A stretch of DNA of 64,000 bases from Pseudophaeobacter sp965641885 (GCA_965641885.1 OZ282574.1:310001-374000), one strand, 5' to 3'; positions 35,556-44,869 are shown, counted from the first letter of the stretch. Translations and numbers: made by a program. Notes: generated from the sequence alone by a model not told the origin.

Positions 35556-37001
35556 GTGAGCGATTCCGATCCCGCCCCCAGCCTGTATGCCGCCAGGGAA
35601 CCCGTCTTTCCACGGCGCGTCACGGGCGTTTTCCGCAATCTGAAATGGTACATTCTGGCGATCACTCTGGGAATTTACTATATCACCCCCTGGATCCGCT
35701 GGGACCGGGGGCCTGCCCTGCCGGATCAGGCAGTGTTGCTGGATCTGGCCAATCGCCGCTTCTACTTCTTCTGGATCGAAATCTGGCCACATGAGTTCTA
35801 CTTTGTTGCCGGGTTGCTGATCATGGCCGGGCTGGGATTGTTTCTCTTTACCTCGGCCCTGGGGCGGGTCTGGTGTGGCTATGCCTGTCCGCAGACCGTC
35901 TGGACCGATCTGTTTATTCTGGTCGAGCGCTGGATCGAAGGCGACCGCAACGCCCGCCTGCGTCTGCACCGGCAAAAGAAAATGGATTTGCGCAAGGCGC
36001 GTCTGCGCCTGACCAAATGGCTGTCCTGGCTGCTGATTGGTCTCGCCACCGGCGGCGCCTGGGTGTTCTATTTTGCCGACGCCCCAACGCTGTTGGTCGA
36101 TCTGGTGACGGGGCAAGCCCATCCTGTGGCCTATACCACCATGCTACTGCTCACCGCGACGACCTTCTTCTTTGGCGGCATCGCCCGCGAGCAAATCTGC
36201 ATCTACGCCTGCCCCTGGCCACGTATTCAGGCGGCGATGATGGACGAAGACACCCTGGTGGTGGGCTACCGCGACTGGCGCGGTGAGCCCCGTGGCAAGC
36301 TGAACAATAAAAAGGCCAAAGCCGAGATCGCTACCCCGCCACAGGGCGATTGCATCGATTGCATGGCCTGCGTCAATGTCTGCCCGGTGGGGATAGATAT
36401 TCGTGACGGCCAGCAGCTCGAATGTATCACCTGCGCGCTGTGCATTGATGCCTGCGATGATGTCATGGCCAAGATCGGCAAGCCACGCGGGCTGATCGAC
36501 TATATGGCGCTGTCGGACGAAGCGCATGAGCGCGCAGGCCAGCCGCCAAAGAACATCTGGAAGCATATCCTGCGGCCCCGGACCATCATGTATACCTCTA
36601 TGTGGGCCTTTGTCGGGCTGGGGCTGGTCTTTGCCCTGTTCATCCGCTCGGACATCGACCTGACGGTGGCGCCGGTGCGCAATCCTACCTATGTCACGCT
36701 GTCCGATGGCTCGGTGCGTAACACCTATGATGTGCGGCTGCGCAACAAACACGGTGAGGCGCGCCAGTTCCAATTGTCGCTGAAAGGCGACCCCTCGATG
36801 CGGGTTCAGCTCGAAGGCACGCCCTATGCCTCGGTTGAGGTTCCGGCGGATACCGCCTATCTTCAGCGGGTCTATATCGTGACACCAAAGGGCGCCGCAG
36901 CAACGGACGCGGAATCAACGCCGGTTCGGATCTGGGTCGAAGACCTGATCACCGGTGACCGGGCGCATAAAGACACCACCTTTAACGGAAAAGGAAACTG
37001 A
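35556..37001 (+). CDS. ccoG: cbb3 oxidase assembly protein CcoG (FixG)
   Basis: A 481-aa membrane ferredoxin required for cbb3 assembly, proposed to reduce copper for CcoN maturation. About five hydrophobic helices, including the CGYACPQTVWTD and CIYACPWPRIQ cysteine segments. Two [4Fe-4S] motifs follow, CIDCMACVNVCP and CITCALCIDAC, then an Ig-like C-terminal domain (IgGFixG type). First gene of ccoGHIS. Start at GTG 35556. Confidence 0.94.
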   Translation: MSDSDPAPSLYAAREPVFPRRVTGVFRNLKWYILAITLGIYYITPWIRWDRGPALPDQAVLLDLANRRFYFFWIEIWPHEFYFVAGLLIMAGLGLFLFTSALGRVWCGYACPQTVWTDLFILVERWIEGDRNARLRLHRQKKMDLRKARLRLTKWLSWLLIGLATGGAWVFYFADAPTLLVDLVTGQAHPVAYTTMLLLTATTFFFGGIAREQICIYACPWPRIQAAMMDEDTLVVGYRDWRGEPRGKLNNKKAKAEIATPPQGDCIDCMACVNVCPVGIDIRDGQQLECITCALCIDACDDVMAKIGKPRGLIDYMALSDEAHERAGQPPKNIWKHILRPRTIMYTSMWAFVGLGLVFALFIRSDIDLTVAPVRNPTYVTLSDGSVRNTYDVRLRNKHGEARQFQLSLKGDPSMRVQLEGTPYASVEVPADTAYLQRVYIVTPKGAAATDAESTPVRIWVEDLITGDRAHKDTTFNGKGN

Positions 37002-37003
37002 TC

Positions 37004-37468
37004 ATGGCCAAGGCAGTACGTGAATTCACCGGCCGCCACATGCTGATGGTCTTTTGTGGCGCCTTTGCCGTGATCATCGGCGTCAATCTTGTGCTGGCCT
37101 ATAGTGCGGTCAAAACCTTTCCAGGCCTGGAGGTAAAGAACTCCTATGTCGCCAGCCAGGAATTCGATGTGCGGCGCAGTGCGCAGCAGTCGCTGGGCTG
37201 GTCGGTCTATGCCTCGGCGCAGGACGACCAGGTCATGCTTGAGATCACCGATGCCGCGGGAAACCCGGTTGAGGTGGCCAAGCTCAGCGCGACGCTGGGG
37301 CGTGCGACCCATGTGAAAGACGACCAGCAACCTGATTTCCAGTTCAATGGCACCGCCTATGTGGCCCCGGCAGATCTGGGGCCGGGCAACTGGAATATCC
37401 GTATGGTGGCACGGGCCAAAAACGGTGTTGAGTTCACCCAGCGGGTGATTCTGCACGTCGGAGGCTGA
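37004..37468 (+). CDS. ccoH: cbb3 oxidase assembly protein CcoH (FixH)
   Basis: A 154-aa protein with one N-terminal membrane helix (FTGRHMLMVFCGAFAVIIGVN region, about 8-30) and a periplasmic beta-rich domain. YVASQEFD and GNWNIRM fit FixH. It binds early cbb3 assembly intermediates. It lies 2 bp after ccoG and 6 bp before ccoI. Confidence 0.92.
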   Translation: MAKAVREFTGRHMLMVFCGAFAVIIGVNLVLAYSAVKTFPGLEVKNSYVASQEFDVRRSAQQSLGWSVYASAQDDQVMLEITDAAGNPVEVAKLSATLGRATHVKDDQQPDFQFNGTAYVAPADLGPGNWNIRMVARAKNGVEFTQRVILHVGG

Positions 37469-37474
37469 CCGAAA

Positions 37475-39667
37475 ATGACCGCCCAGATGCGCCCTGCGAT
37501 GGCTGTATGCCCCGGCTGTGTCGCCGCCCCATCTGAGGCGGTCGAACAGGCCCCGACCGAGGCGCGTCTGGCGCTATCCTTGCCGACCATCCACTGTCAG
37601 GCCTGTATCTCGGCGGTTGAGCGGGGGCTGAATGCCCATCCCGGCGTCCATTCAGCGCGGGTCAATCTGACTCTGAAACGCGCCCTGATCGAGGCAGAGC
37701 CGGACCTGCGCGCCGCAGATCTGATCCCGGTTCTGGCGGGGCTGGGGTTTGAGGCGCATGAGCTGGATCTGGCGACACTTGCTGCCACCCAAAGCGACCG
37801 CGCCGGGCGCGACCTGCTGATGCGGCTGGCGGTGGCCGGCTTTGCCTCGATGAATGTGATGCTGCTGTCGATCTCGGTCTGGTCCGGGGCCACAGATGCC
37901 ACCCGCGACATGTTTCACTGGATCTCGGCGGCCATCGCCTTTCCGGCGGTGATCTTTGCCGGTCAGCCCTTTTTCAAAAACGCCTGGAGTGCTCTGCGCG
38001 TTGGCCGTCTCAACATGGATGTGCCGATTGTACTGGCGCTGGTGCTGGCCATGGCCACATCGCTCTGGGAGACCAGCCTTTCGGGCGAGCACGCCTATTT
38101 TGATGCCGCCCTGACGCTGACGTTCTTTTTGCTCGCCGGGCGGTATCTCGACTATCGCACCCGCGCCGTGGCGCGGTCCGCCGCCGAAGAGCTGGCCGCA
38201 CTGGAGGTGCCCCGCGCCATCCGTATGGAGGCAGGCGCCGAGGTCGAGGTTGCCGTGGCCGAGCTGGCGATTGGGGATCTCATCCTGGTGCGCCCCGGCG
38301 GTCGTATGCCTGTTGATGGCGTCATTACCAAAGGGCAGTCAGAGCTGGATCGCTCGTTGCTGACCGGCGAGACGCTGCCGGTTTTTGCCGCACCCGGCAC
38401 GCAGGTTTCTGCGGGCGAAGTGAACCTCACAGGACCTCTGGTGGTGCGGGCCCATGCCGTGGGCGAGGACACCTCACTGCACCGGATGGCGGATCTGGTG
38501 GCCATCGCTGAATCGGGGCGCTCGCGCTATACCTCATTGGCAGATAGCGCCGCAAAGCTCTATGCGCCCGGCGTGCATATCCTGTCGGCCCTGGCCTTTG
38601 TGGGGTGGTATTTTTATACCTTTGATCTGCGCACCGCCCTGAATATCGCGGCCGCTGTGCTGATCATCACCTGCCCCTGTGCGCTGGGCCTTGCGGTGCC
38701 TGCGGTGACCACAGCCGCCTCGGGACGCCTGTTCAAAAAGGGCATGCTGATCAAACATTCCACCGCATTAGAGCGTCTGGCGGGCGTCGATACCGTAGTG
38801 TTTGACAAAACAGGCACGCTGACGGCCGGCACGCCACAACTGGAAAACATCGGTGATTTTACCCGTGAGGATCTGGCGATAGCTCTGGCCCTCGCAGAAG
38901 GCTCGTCTCATCCGCTGTCGCGGGCCTTGACCCAGGCCGCGCGCGCCGCAGGCGTGTCGCCTGCCGCGGTGAGCCATCTGCAGGAGCGGCCGGGTTTTGG
39001 CACCGAGGGCCAGTTTCAGGGACGCCGCGTGCGCCTTGGCCGGGCGGCCTGGCTGGGCGCAGAGCAGGGCAGTCAGACTGCGGCCTGGCTGGACACAGGT
39101 ACAGGTACGGGCACAGGTGCGGCGGCGCGGGGCTTTTTGTTTCATGACAGTCTGCGCCCGGGGGCCGCGAAGGCGGTGTCTGCTTTGATTGCGGCGGGCA
39201 AAGAGGTTTTGTTGATCTCGGGTGACACCACCGGCGCGGTTGAGGCGCTGGCAAAGCGTCTGGGCATTCAGAAATGGGTGGCCGAGGCGCTGCCGGAGGA
39301 TAAGGCCGCACGGGTGCAGATGCTGGCGCAGCAGGGGCGCAAGGTTTTGATGGTGGGCGATGGCCTCAATGATACGGCGGCGCTCACGGCGGCGCATGTG
39401 TCGATCTCACCTGCCTCTGCGCTGGATGCGGCGCGGGTGGCCTCTGATATTGTGCTTCTGGGGCAGGACCTTGAACCCATCGCAGAGGCCTGTGTAGTAG
39501 CGCGCAAGGCCACCAAACGTATTCGCGAAAACTTTCGCATTGCCACGCTTTACAACGTGATTGCGGTGCCGCTGGCCATTGCGGGCTTTGCAACACCCTT
39601 GATTGCGGCTCTGGCGATGTCTACCTCGTCCATCACGGTCTCCCTCAATGCCCTGCGCCTGAAATAA
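37475..39667 (+). CDS. ccoI: Copper-transporting P-type ATPase CcoI (FixI)
   Basis: A 730-aa P1B-type ATPase that supplies copper for cbb3 assembly. The N-terminal heavy-metal domain has the pair IHCQAC, and an extra CPGC occurs near residue 10. The membrane metal site is CPC in ITCPCALG; the phosphorylation site is DKTGT; HPLSRAL and GDGLND complete the family set. The nucleotide-binding region contains a Thr-Gly tract (residues about 541-548) from a 6-bp tandem repeat at 39095-39118, absent from the usual family consensus. Confidence 0.94.
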   Translation: MTAQMRPAMAVCPGCVAAPSEAVEQAPTEARLALSLPTIHCQACISAVERGLNAHPGVHSARVNLTLKRALIEAEPDLRAADLIPVLAGLGFEAHELDLATLAATQSDRAGRDLLMRLAVAGFASMNVMLLSISVWSGATDATRDMFHWISAAIAFPAVIFAGQPFFKNAWSALRVGRLNMDVPIVLALVLAMATSLWETSLSGEHAYFDAALTLTFFLLAGRYLDYRTRAVARSAAEELAALEVPRAIRMEAGAEVEVAVAELAIGDLILVRPGGRMPVDGVITKGQSELDRSLLTGETLPVFAAPGTQVSAGEVNLTGPLVVRAHAVGEDTSLHRMADLVAIAESGRSRYTSLADSAAKLYAPGVHILSALAFVGWYFYTFDLRTALNIAAAVLIITCPCALGLAVPAVTTAASGRLFKKGMLIKHSTALERLAGVDTVVFDKTGTLTAGTPQLENIGDFTREDLAIALALAEGSSHPLSRALTQAARAAGVSPAAVSHLQERPGFGTEGQFQGRRVRLGRAAWLGAEQGSQTAAWLDTGTGTGTGAAARGFLFHDSLRPGAAKAVSALIAAGKEVLLISGDTTGAVEALAKRLGIQKWVAEALPEDKAARVQMLAQQGRKVLMVGDGLNDTAALTAAHVSISPASALDAARVASDIVLLGQDLEPIAEACVVARKATKRIRENFRIATLYNVIAVPLAIAGFATPLIAALAMSTSSITVSLNALRLK

Positions 39668-39699
39668 TCAGTGCCGAGCCCCATAACAGGTCCCGAGTC

Positions 39700-39858
39700 A
39701 TGAGCGTTCTTGCCTATCTCATCCCGATTTCACTGCTGCTTGGCGGTGCTGCCCTCGTGGCCTTTATCTATACGGTGCGCTCCAACCAATATGAGGACCC
39801 CGAGGGGGATTCGCGCCGTATCCTGAGCGATGAATGGGATGATCACCCCAAGCCCTGA
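39700..39858 (+). CDS. ccoS: cbb3 oxidase assembly protein CcoS (FixS)
   Basis: A 52-aa protein with one N-terminal membrane helix (about 5-24) and a short acidic tail. MSVLAYLIPISLLLGG followed by AFIYTVRSNQYEDPEGDSRR is the CcoS pattern, including the conserved QYEDPEG. It is needed for copper and haem incorporation into cbb3. Last gene of ccoGHIS, 32 bp after ccoI. Its final codons and TGA are part of a short tandem repeat. Confidence 0.95.
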   Translation: MSVLAYLIPISLLLGGAALVAFIYTVRSNQYEDPEGDSRRILSDEWDDHPKP

Positions 39859-39891
39859 CCAAAATCCCTGACCTGACAGAAGCCCTGAGCA
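39850..39891 (+). repeat. Tandem repeat of about 12 bp spanning the ccoS stop codon
   Basis: Copies AAGCCCTGACCA (39850), AATCCCTGACCT (39863) and AAGCCCTGAGCA (39880), with a one-base and a five-base interruption. The first contains the ccoS TGA (39856-39858). Each copy keeps CCCTGA. Confidence 0.8.
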
Positions 39892-39930
39892 GCGCCGATT
39901 GCGGCCTCACAGAGATGGCCAGATGTAGAA

Positions 39931-39961
39931 AAGGCCCCTTCGCTAATGAGAAGGGGCCTTT
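39931..39961. terminator. Terminator hairpin between ccoS and the DD-carboxypeptidase gene
   Basis: Perfect stem AAGGCCCCTT (39931-39940) with AAGGGGCCTT (39951-39960), ten-base loop. The plus side ends in only a few T. On the minus strand the A-run before the stem gives TTTT, so it may serve the convergent gene as well. Confidence 0.75.
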
Positions 39962-40017
39962 GCTGTTGCGGCCTGTCACGAGGTAAGATCGTGGCCGTCA
40001 GGGGTATGGGTGCGCCC

Positions 40018-41694
40018 TTATGAGGCGGGACCCAGGGTGTCGCAGGTTACATTGCGGGCGCGCAGACGGCGGCAGGCCAGCTCGGCGCCCTCTTTGCTCA
40101 TGCCCAGAAAGTTGGCGTCAAAGCCAAGGCGCGATTCCGCCACTTTGCGCAGGGTTCCGTCGAGGCTCTCCATTTCAGACAGGGCGGTGCGCAACAGGAC
40201 TTTTTCTGCCTGATAGCGACTGGTGTAACGGCCGACATTGATGCCCCAATAGCGTCCCCCCGAGGTCGAAAGCCGGGTGATTACAACCGGCGCCGGGCTG
40301 GCAGTGGTTTGGGCCTGGGCGAAACTGGCCGGGCGGGCCAGCGGGCGCAACCCTTTAAAGGGAACGGTTTGCGCACGGGGCAAGACTGCTTTTGCGAGCA
40401 CCACCTGACTGGTTTTGGCGGTGGCGGTTACGGAGGTGCCAGTTGAGGCGGGCAAGATCTTGGCCTCTGCAATCGCGGCTGTGATGCTGGCCTGTAAAAT
40501 TTCGGGGTCTATCCCAGTCCCCGTATCTGTACCTGTATTTGCACCCGTATTTGAACTGCTGGCTGCTGGCTGCGCCTCTTGCAGCGCACTCTCGGGCAGG
40601 TCCTTTGTGGCATCGGTGGCCTCTGCAATCTGGATCGGAGCTGCGGGCAGGGGGCGGCCCTTGGGGCGCAGGCTGGATTTGACAAGGCCATTGACGCGAA
40701 TGGTTTTGCCCGCGCCGCCATTTTGGCCGCTGGTGATGGCCTGTTCCGCGCTGGCGACCCGGGTGGAGGCTCCAAGCCCCTTGTTGCCAACATAGGCGGG
40801 CCGGCCGGGGGTGCGCAGTTTGGCACGTGAGGGCGCCCGACGGAAGCCAAGGTCGAGAAGCTCGGCTACCTTGGCGTTTCGCGAGGTGGAGGATTTGCCA
40901 CCAAACACCGTCGCGATGACGCGCTCGTTGCCGCGCTTTGCCGAGGCCACCAGATTGGAGCCGGCAGCGCGTGTATAGCCGGTTTTGATGCCGTCGGCGC
41001 CCTTGTAAGAGGCCAGCAGGCGGCGGTTGGTATTGGGAACCGTGCGCACACCTGCGTCAATTGTGGTACGGGAAAACAGGTGATAATATTCGGGGTAGTC
41101 ATAGAGGATGTGGCGGCCCAGCTTGGTCATGTCGCGGGCGGTGGACATGTGACCCGTTTCGGTGAGCCCATGGGCATTTTTAAAGGTGGTGCGCGACATG
41201 CCGAGCGCTTTGGCGGTGCGGGTCATGCGCCGGGCAAAGGCGGCTTCTGAGCCCGAGATGGCCTCGCCAATAGCAGTGGCGGCATCATTGGCAGATTTCA
41301 CCGCAGCGGCCCGGACCAGATACCGAAAGGCAATGCGTTGACCGGTCTTCAGCCCTAACTTTGAGGGCGGTTCGGCGGCGGCGTTCTTGCTGATACGCAC
41401 CTTTTGATCCAGCGAAATTTCGCCGTTTCGCACAGCCTCAAAGGCGATGTAGAGGGTCATCATTTTGGTGAGAGACGCAGGATGCAATCGGGTGTCGGCG
41501 TTACGGGAGTGCAAGACCTCGCCAGTACGCGCATCGACAACAACAGCCGCATAGGGGGCCGCCTGGACGCTACTCGGAGGGGCCAGCGCCATCCCGATAG
41601 AGAGAATTACACCCATGATCCACAGCACAGACCGGGCGCAAGCCCGCTGTCCGCGAATCAGGTGAATGCACCTGATCTGCACGATATCTGCCAT
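40018..41694 (-). CDS. D-alanyl-D-alanine carboxypeptidase (PBP5/6 type) with SPOR domain
   Basis: Peptidoglycan-trimming serine enzyme, 558 aa. The signal or anchor segment is at about 22-44. Catalytic motifs are SLTK (SxxK), SAN (SxN) and KTG in DGIKTGYT. After the Peptidase_S11 domain comes a long low-complexity linker, then a SPOR domain (about 475-550; GRYWGINVGRYTSRYQAEKVLL) that binds denuded glycan at the septum. The linker contains Thr-Gly/Asn-Thr-Gly units encoded by a 12-bp repeat at 40523-40558. Start ATG 41694 has AGAGG upstream. Confidence 0.92.
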   Translation of the reverse strand: MADIVQIRCIHLIRGQRACARSVLWIMGVILSIGMALAPPSSVQAAPYAAVVVDARTGEVLHSRNADTRLHPASLTKMMTLYIAFEAVRNGEISLDQKVRISKNAAAEPPSKLGLKTGQRIAFRYLVRAAAVKSANDAATAIGEAISGSEAAFARRMTRTAKALGMSRTTFKNAHGLTETGHMSTARDMTKLGRHILYDYPEYYHLFSRTTIDAGVRTVPNTNRRLLASYKGADGIKTGYTRAAGSNLVASAKRGNERVIATVFGGKSSTSRNAKVAELLDLGFRRAPSRAKLRTPGRPAYVGNKGLGASTRVASAEQAITSGQNGGAGKTIRVNGLVKSSLRPKGRPLPAAPIQIAEATDATKDLPESALQEAQPAASSSNTGANTGTDTGTGIDPEILQASITAAIAEAKILPASTGTSVTATAKTSQVVLAKAVLPRAQTVPFKGLRPLARPASFAQAQTTASPAPVVITRLSTSGGRYWGINVGRYTSRYQAEKVLLRTALSEMESLDGTLRKVAESRLGFDANFLGMSKEGAELACRRLRARNVTCDTLGPAS

Positions 41695-42024
41695 TTTTGC
41701 CTCTTGTCGCCGGTTTCCGGCTGACGCTTTTGCCTGCTTGTCTCAAAAGGCTAGCACATTGGAGGGATGGAATAAACCACGGTGATCAGTGGCCGTTTGG
41801 CTTTGAGAAAGGGCTTCCCCCAGATATAGTGGCATGGCGTAGGTGCGCTCCTAGATCGGGGTTGTGTTAATAAAGTGTTTATAAAATCCACCGCTGCGGG
41901 GGCTGCGCCTTATTGCTCATCACGAGGAGGTTTGGAAATTTGCTGCGCTTGAGCAACAGGTCGAGATTGTTTTTCCGCAGCTGGGGTCTGGATTCGGTGG
42001 GTTTGGGCGGCAGATGCAGGGGGG
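41695..42024. other. Intergenic region upstream of the DD-carboxypeptidase gene
   Basis: 330 bp with no supported gene. It contains an AT-rich patch around 41866-41890 (GTTAATAAAGTGTTTATAAA region) in otherwise GC-rich DNA and should carry the promoter of the minus-strand carboxypeptidase gene. No repeat or RNA signature recognised. Confidence 0.45.
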
Positions 42025-42351
42025 CTAGGGGCTATGTTGGCGGGTGACGTAGAAGGGTGAGGAATACTGCAGCCCCAGGGAAAACGCGCAGGGTGAGAGA
42101 ATCATCGCGCTGACGCGTTGTTCCAGCTCTGCAAGCAGAGCGTTCGAGAAGTCCGCGTCACGGTGCGGTTTTACCAGCAGGCTGATACTGACGGTGACGT
42201 GGCTGTGATGGTAGGCACCAGTGGGGTAGGCGCGCCCTTTGCAGGCCCCGGCGCCGGCATCGTGGCGCTGAATGATGGCCTCGATCTCGGCCAAAATCGC
42301 AGGGGCATCGAGGTCGAGGTCGTTTGAATATTTTATTTCGGCATGTGGCAT
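42025..42351 (-). CDS. 5-carboxymethyl-2-hydroxymuconate isomerase-like tautomerase
   Basis: A 108-aa protein of the CHMI family in the tautomerase superfamily. After Met removal the N-terminus is Pro (MPHAEIKYS), the catalytic base of these enzymes. The family's PH-x-x-x-E-YS start and the GAYHHSHVTVSI strand are present. I chose ATG 42351 for that reason; the frame extending to 42459 lacks family similarity before this point. It is away from any homoprotocatechuate gene set, so the substrate is open. Confidence 0.82.
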   Translation of the reverse strand: MPHAEIKYSNDLDLDAPAILAEIEAIIQRHDAGAGACKGRAYPTGAYHHSHVTVSISLLVKPHRDADFSNALLAELEQRVSAMILSPCAFSLGLQYSSPFYVTRQHSP

Positions 42352-42493
42352 TTGACGTCTGCTCCTGGCGGCTTGTGTAGGTTTTTGATGGTACTTTTCT
42401 GTCAGCGTAAAACCAACCCGACCAGCAGGAATTCTTAATTCCCCAAAGGCGAAGTTCACTGTAGATTCGATAGGTGTTTGCGCGCAAAGCAGT

Positions 42494-42638
42494 GGCTCCC
42501 GCCGTTGCGTTGGGCATTAAAATGCCCGCCTCACGTTGGGCCCGGCGCCGCGCTTTGCGCGGCGCCGGGCCCAAGGCCGTTCCGTAGGCTCTGGCCGTAA
42601 GGTCAGGGCATATGGCGGGCGCGGGAGCCCCCCCCCCC
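42494..42638 (-). repeat. Dispersed extragenic G-run/hairpin element, copy 2 (largest)
   Basis: Core is a perfect 18-bp-stem hairpin, TTGGGCCCGGCGCCGCGC (42536-42553), loop TTT, and its complement to 42574. On the right, GCGGGAG and eleven C (42621-42638) are the minus-strand G-run + CTCCCGC motif. On the left, GGCTCCCGCC at 42494 gives a second, inverted copy of that motif, so the whole is a large inverted repeat. A further GGGCATT/AATGCCC hairpin sits at 42512-42527. It lies between two genes transcribed leftwards. Confidence 0.88.
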
Positions 42639-42694
42639 TCCTTTGTGCACCCTTTGCTGCAGTCTCATCTGCCCGGTTTCATCTGAATGAGCGC

Positions 42695-43408
42695 TTAGTC
42701 GATCTCGGCAACCAGACCTGGCAAATGGCTAAGATCTTTTAGGGCGCGATAGCGCGGGCTGTGAAGGGGCGGATCTGCGTGCTCCACCTCCCAAATTTGC
42801 CCATGCGGCACATAGATGCCCCAGCCGCCCGCCGTAACGGCCGGCACCACGTCAGAGCGCATGGAATTGCCGACCATCATGGCACGCTCTGGCCCCTCGC
42901 CGTGGCGCGCAAAGATCTGCTGGTAGATCTCGGGTGTTTTCTCCGAGACAATTTCGACGGCGTCAAACAAATCACCCAGGCCGGACTGCGCCAGTTTACG
43001 CTCCTGATCCAGCAGATCCCCCTTGGTTATGAGGACAACGCGGTGGCTTTGTGCCAGCTGTTCAACTGCCATCTGCGCGTGGGGCAGCAGCTCGATCGGA
43101 TAGGAGAGCATCATCTGTCCGGCAGTAATTAACTCCTGGATCACCGCAGCAGGAACCCGCTGATCCGTTACCTCAATAGCGGTCTCGATCATCGACAGGG
43201 TGAAGCCTTTGACGCCATAGCCATAGCGTCCCAGATTGCGCTTTTCCGCGGCCAGCAAACAGCGTTCCAGCGCCGTACGGTCCATCGCCCGCGGCGTGTG
43301 GTCTTGCAAAAGCTCTGCAAAACGCTCTTGTGTGATGCGAAAAAAGCGCTCGTTATGCCAGAGCGTGTCGTCGGCATCAAAACCGATTGTTGTTAAATTA
43401 CGTGTCAC
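42695..43408 (-). CDS. HAD-family hydrolase
   Basis: A 237-aa haloacid dehalogenase-like phosphatase. Motif I is FDADDTLW (nucleophile Asp and acid Asp), motif II ITKGD, motif III/IV VSEKTP...MMVGNSMRSDV. An alpha-helical cap lies between motif I and II, so it is a C1-type. Substrate unknown, likely a small phosphate ester. It is divergent from clpS. Confidence 0.88.
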   Translation of the reverse strand: MTRNLTTIGFDADDTLWHNERFFRITQERFAELLQDHTPRAMDRTALERCLLAAEKRNLGRYGYGVKGFTLSMIETAIEVTDQRVPAAVIQELITAGQMMLSYPIELLPHAQMAVEQLAQSHRVVLITKGDLLDQERKLAQSGLGDLFDAVEIVSEKTPEIYQQIFARHGEGPERAMMVGNSMRSDVVPAVTAGGWGIYVPHGQIWEVEHADPPLHSPRYRALKDLSHLPGLVAEID

Positions 43409-43495
43409 GGTGCCGTTTCAATCCCTTTTCCTGCGCAGTCTTTACGCTATATAAGCAGATGATAGATTTCCATGCATGACTGGAACCGATAGCCG

Positions 43496-43840
43496 ATGCT
43501 GCTGCAGCCTGTGATGATGTCCAAAATGTCGGACGACGACGATACTGATCTTAGTCTGTTGACAAAGACGCGCCCAAAGACCCAGCGCCCGCCGCGCTAC
43601 AAGGTGCTGCTGCTCAATGACGACTACACCCCGATGGAGTTTGTCGTTCTGGTGCTTGAGCGGTTTTTTAGCATGACCCATGCGCAGTCGTTTGAGATCA
43701 TGCTCACCGTGCACAAAAAGGGCCTCGCCGTGGTGGGAGTCTTTACCCATGAAATAGCCGAGACCAAGGTTGGTCAGGTTATGGATTTTGCTAATCGGCA
43801 CCAGCACCCGCTGCAGTGTACGATGGAAAAAGAAGAATAA
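43496..43840 (+). CDS. clpS: ATP-dependent Clp protease adaptor ClpS
   Basis: Adaptor that hands N-degron substrates to ClpAP. About 114 aa. An acidic flexible N-terminus (SDDDDTDLS) precedes the core: YKVLLLNDDYTPMEFVVLVL with the binding-pocket Asn-Asp-Asp, then THEIAETK. Start may be 43496 or the Met at 43514; neither has a clear Shine-Dalgarno. Confidence 0.95.
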   Translation: MLLQPVMMSKMSDDDDTDLSLLTKTRPKTQRPPRYKVLLLNDDYTPMEFVVLVLERFFSMTHAQSFEIMLTVHKKGLAVVGVFTHEIAETKVGQVMDFANRHQHPLQCTMEKEE

Positions 43841-43867
43841 TTCCAACCCTCAAAGAGGCCCATTAAT

Positions 43868-44869
43868 ATGTCCCTGCGCCTGTCCCTGGCCTTTGCTCCG
43901 GGTGGCTGTGTCATGCCCGATGAGGGTCGCATTGCCGTCTTTTCTCCCAGCGCCGGGCTGGATCTGTCCGCCCTTCCAAAGGAGCGTGTGCTGATTCTGC
44001 ATCCCAAGCGGCCTGATTTTGAAAGCTATGAGGCGGCCGGCTTTGCCTGCCTGCCGGGGGTGAGCGCGCTGCCCGAGGGCGAAAAATTCGCCGCTGCCGT
44101 TGTTTTCCTGCCACGCGCCAAAGCAGAAGCCCGGCTGCTGGTAGCGCAGGCCTCGTCTGTCACCTCCGGCCCTGTGCTGGTAGACGGCGGCAAGACAGAC
44201 GGTATCGATTCGGTCCTGAAAGGGCTGCGCAAACTCATTGAGGTCTCGGCACCGATATCAAAGGCGCATGGCAAGATCTTTTGGTTCCAGGGCGGAAACA
44301 CTGCTCTTGCGGACTGGATGCCAGATGCGACAAACGAGATTGAGGGCTACGTTACAGCACCGGGCGTGTTTTCTGCAGATGGCATTGATCCGGCCTCGGC
44401 GCTTCTGGCGCAGAGCCTGCCGGAAAAGCTGGGCCGCGTTGTGGTCGATCTGGGTGCCGGCTGGGGCTATCTCTCGTCACAGATTCTGACCCATACCGGC
44501 GTGGAAGAGGTGCATCTGGTTGAGGCCGATCACGTCGCACTGGACTGCGCGCGACGCAATGTCTCTGATCCGCGGGCCAAATTCTACTGGGCTGATGCGC
44601 GCCACTGGCAGGCGTCAGGTCCGGTGAATACTGTGGTGATGAACCCGCCGTTTCACTCTGGCCGCAGTGCCGAACCCGAATTGGGACAGGCCTTTATCGC
44701 AGCCGCAGCCAAGATGCTGTCAGCCTCGGGTCATCTGTGGATGGTGGCCAACCGTCATCTGCCCTATGAGACAATTCTGGGCGAGCGTTTTGCCGTCGTG
44801 AGCGAGGTTGCGGGGAACAATCGGTTCAAGGTGCTGCACGCGCAACGTCCGCGCCGCACTAAACGCTAG
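43868..44869 (+). CDS. RsmC-like class I SAM-dependent methyltransferase
   Basis: A 333-aa protein of the RsmC/RlmG type. A degenerate N-terminal methyltransferase-like domain (about 1-160) and a catalytic C-terminal domain with VVDLGAGWGYLSSQ (SAM site), VEADHVALDCARRN and the target-base motif NPPFHSG. Known relatives methylate guanine N2 in rRNA (G1207 of 16S for RsmC). It is 27 bp downstream of clpS. Confidence 0.88.
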   Translation: MSLRLSLAFAPGGCVMPDEGRIAVFSPSAGLDLSALPKERVLILHPKRPDFESYEAAGFACLPGVSALPEGEKFAAAVVFLPRAKAEARLLVAQASSVTSGPVLVDGGKTDGIDSVLKGLRKLIEVSAPISKAHGKIFWFQGGNTALADWMPDATNEIEGYVTAPGVFSADGIDPASALLAQSLPEKLGRVVVDLGAGWGYLSSQILTHTGVEEVHLVEADHVALDCARRNVSDPRAKFYWADARHWQASGPVNTVVMNPPFHSGRSAEPELGQAFIAAAAKMLSASGHLWMVANRHLPYETILGERFAVVSEVAGNNRFKVLHAQRPRRTKR

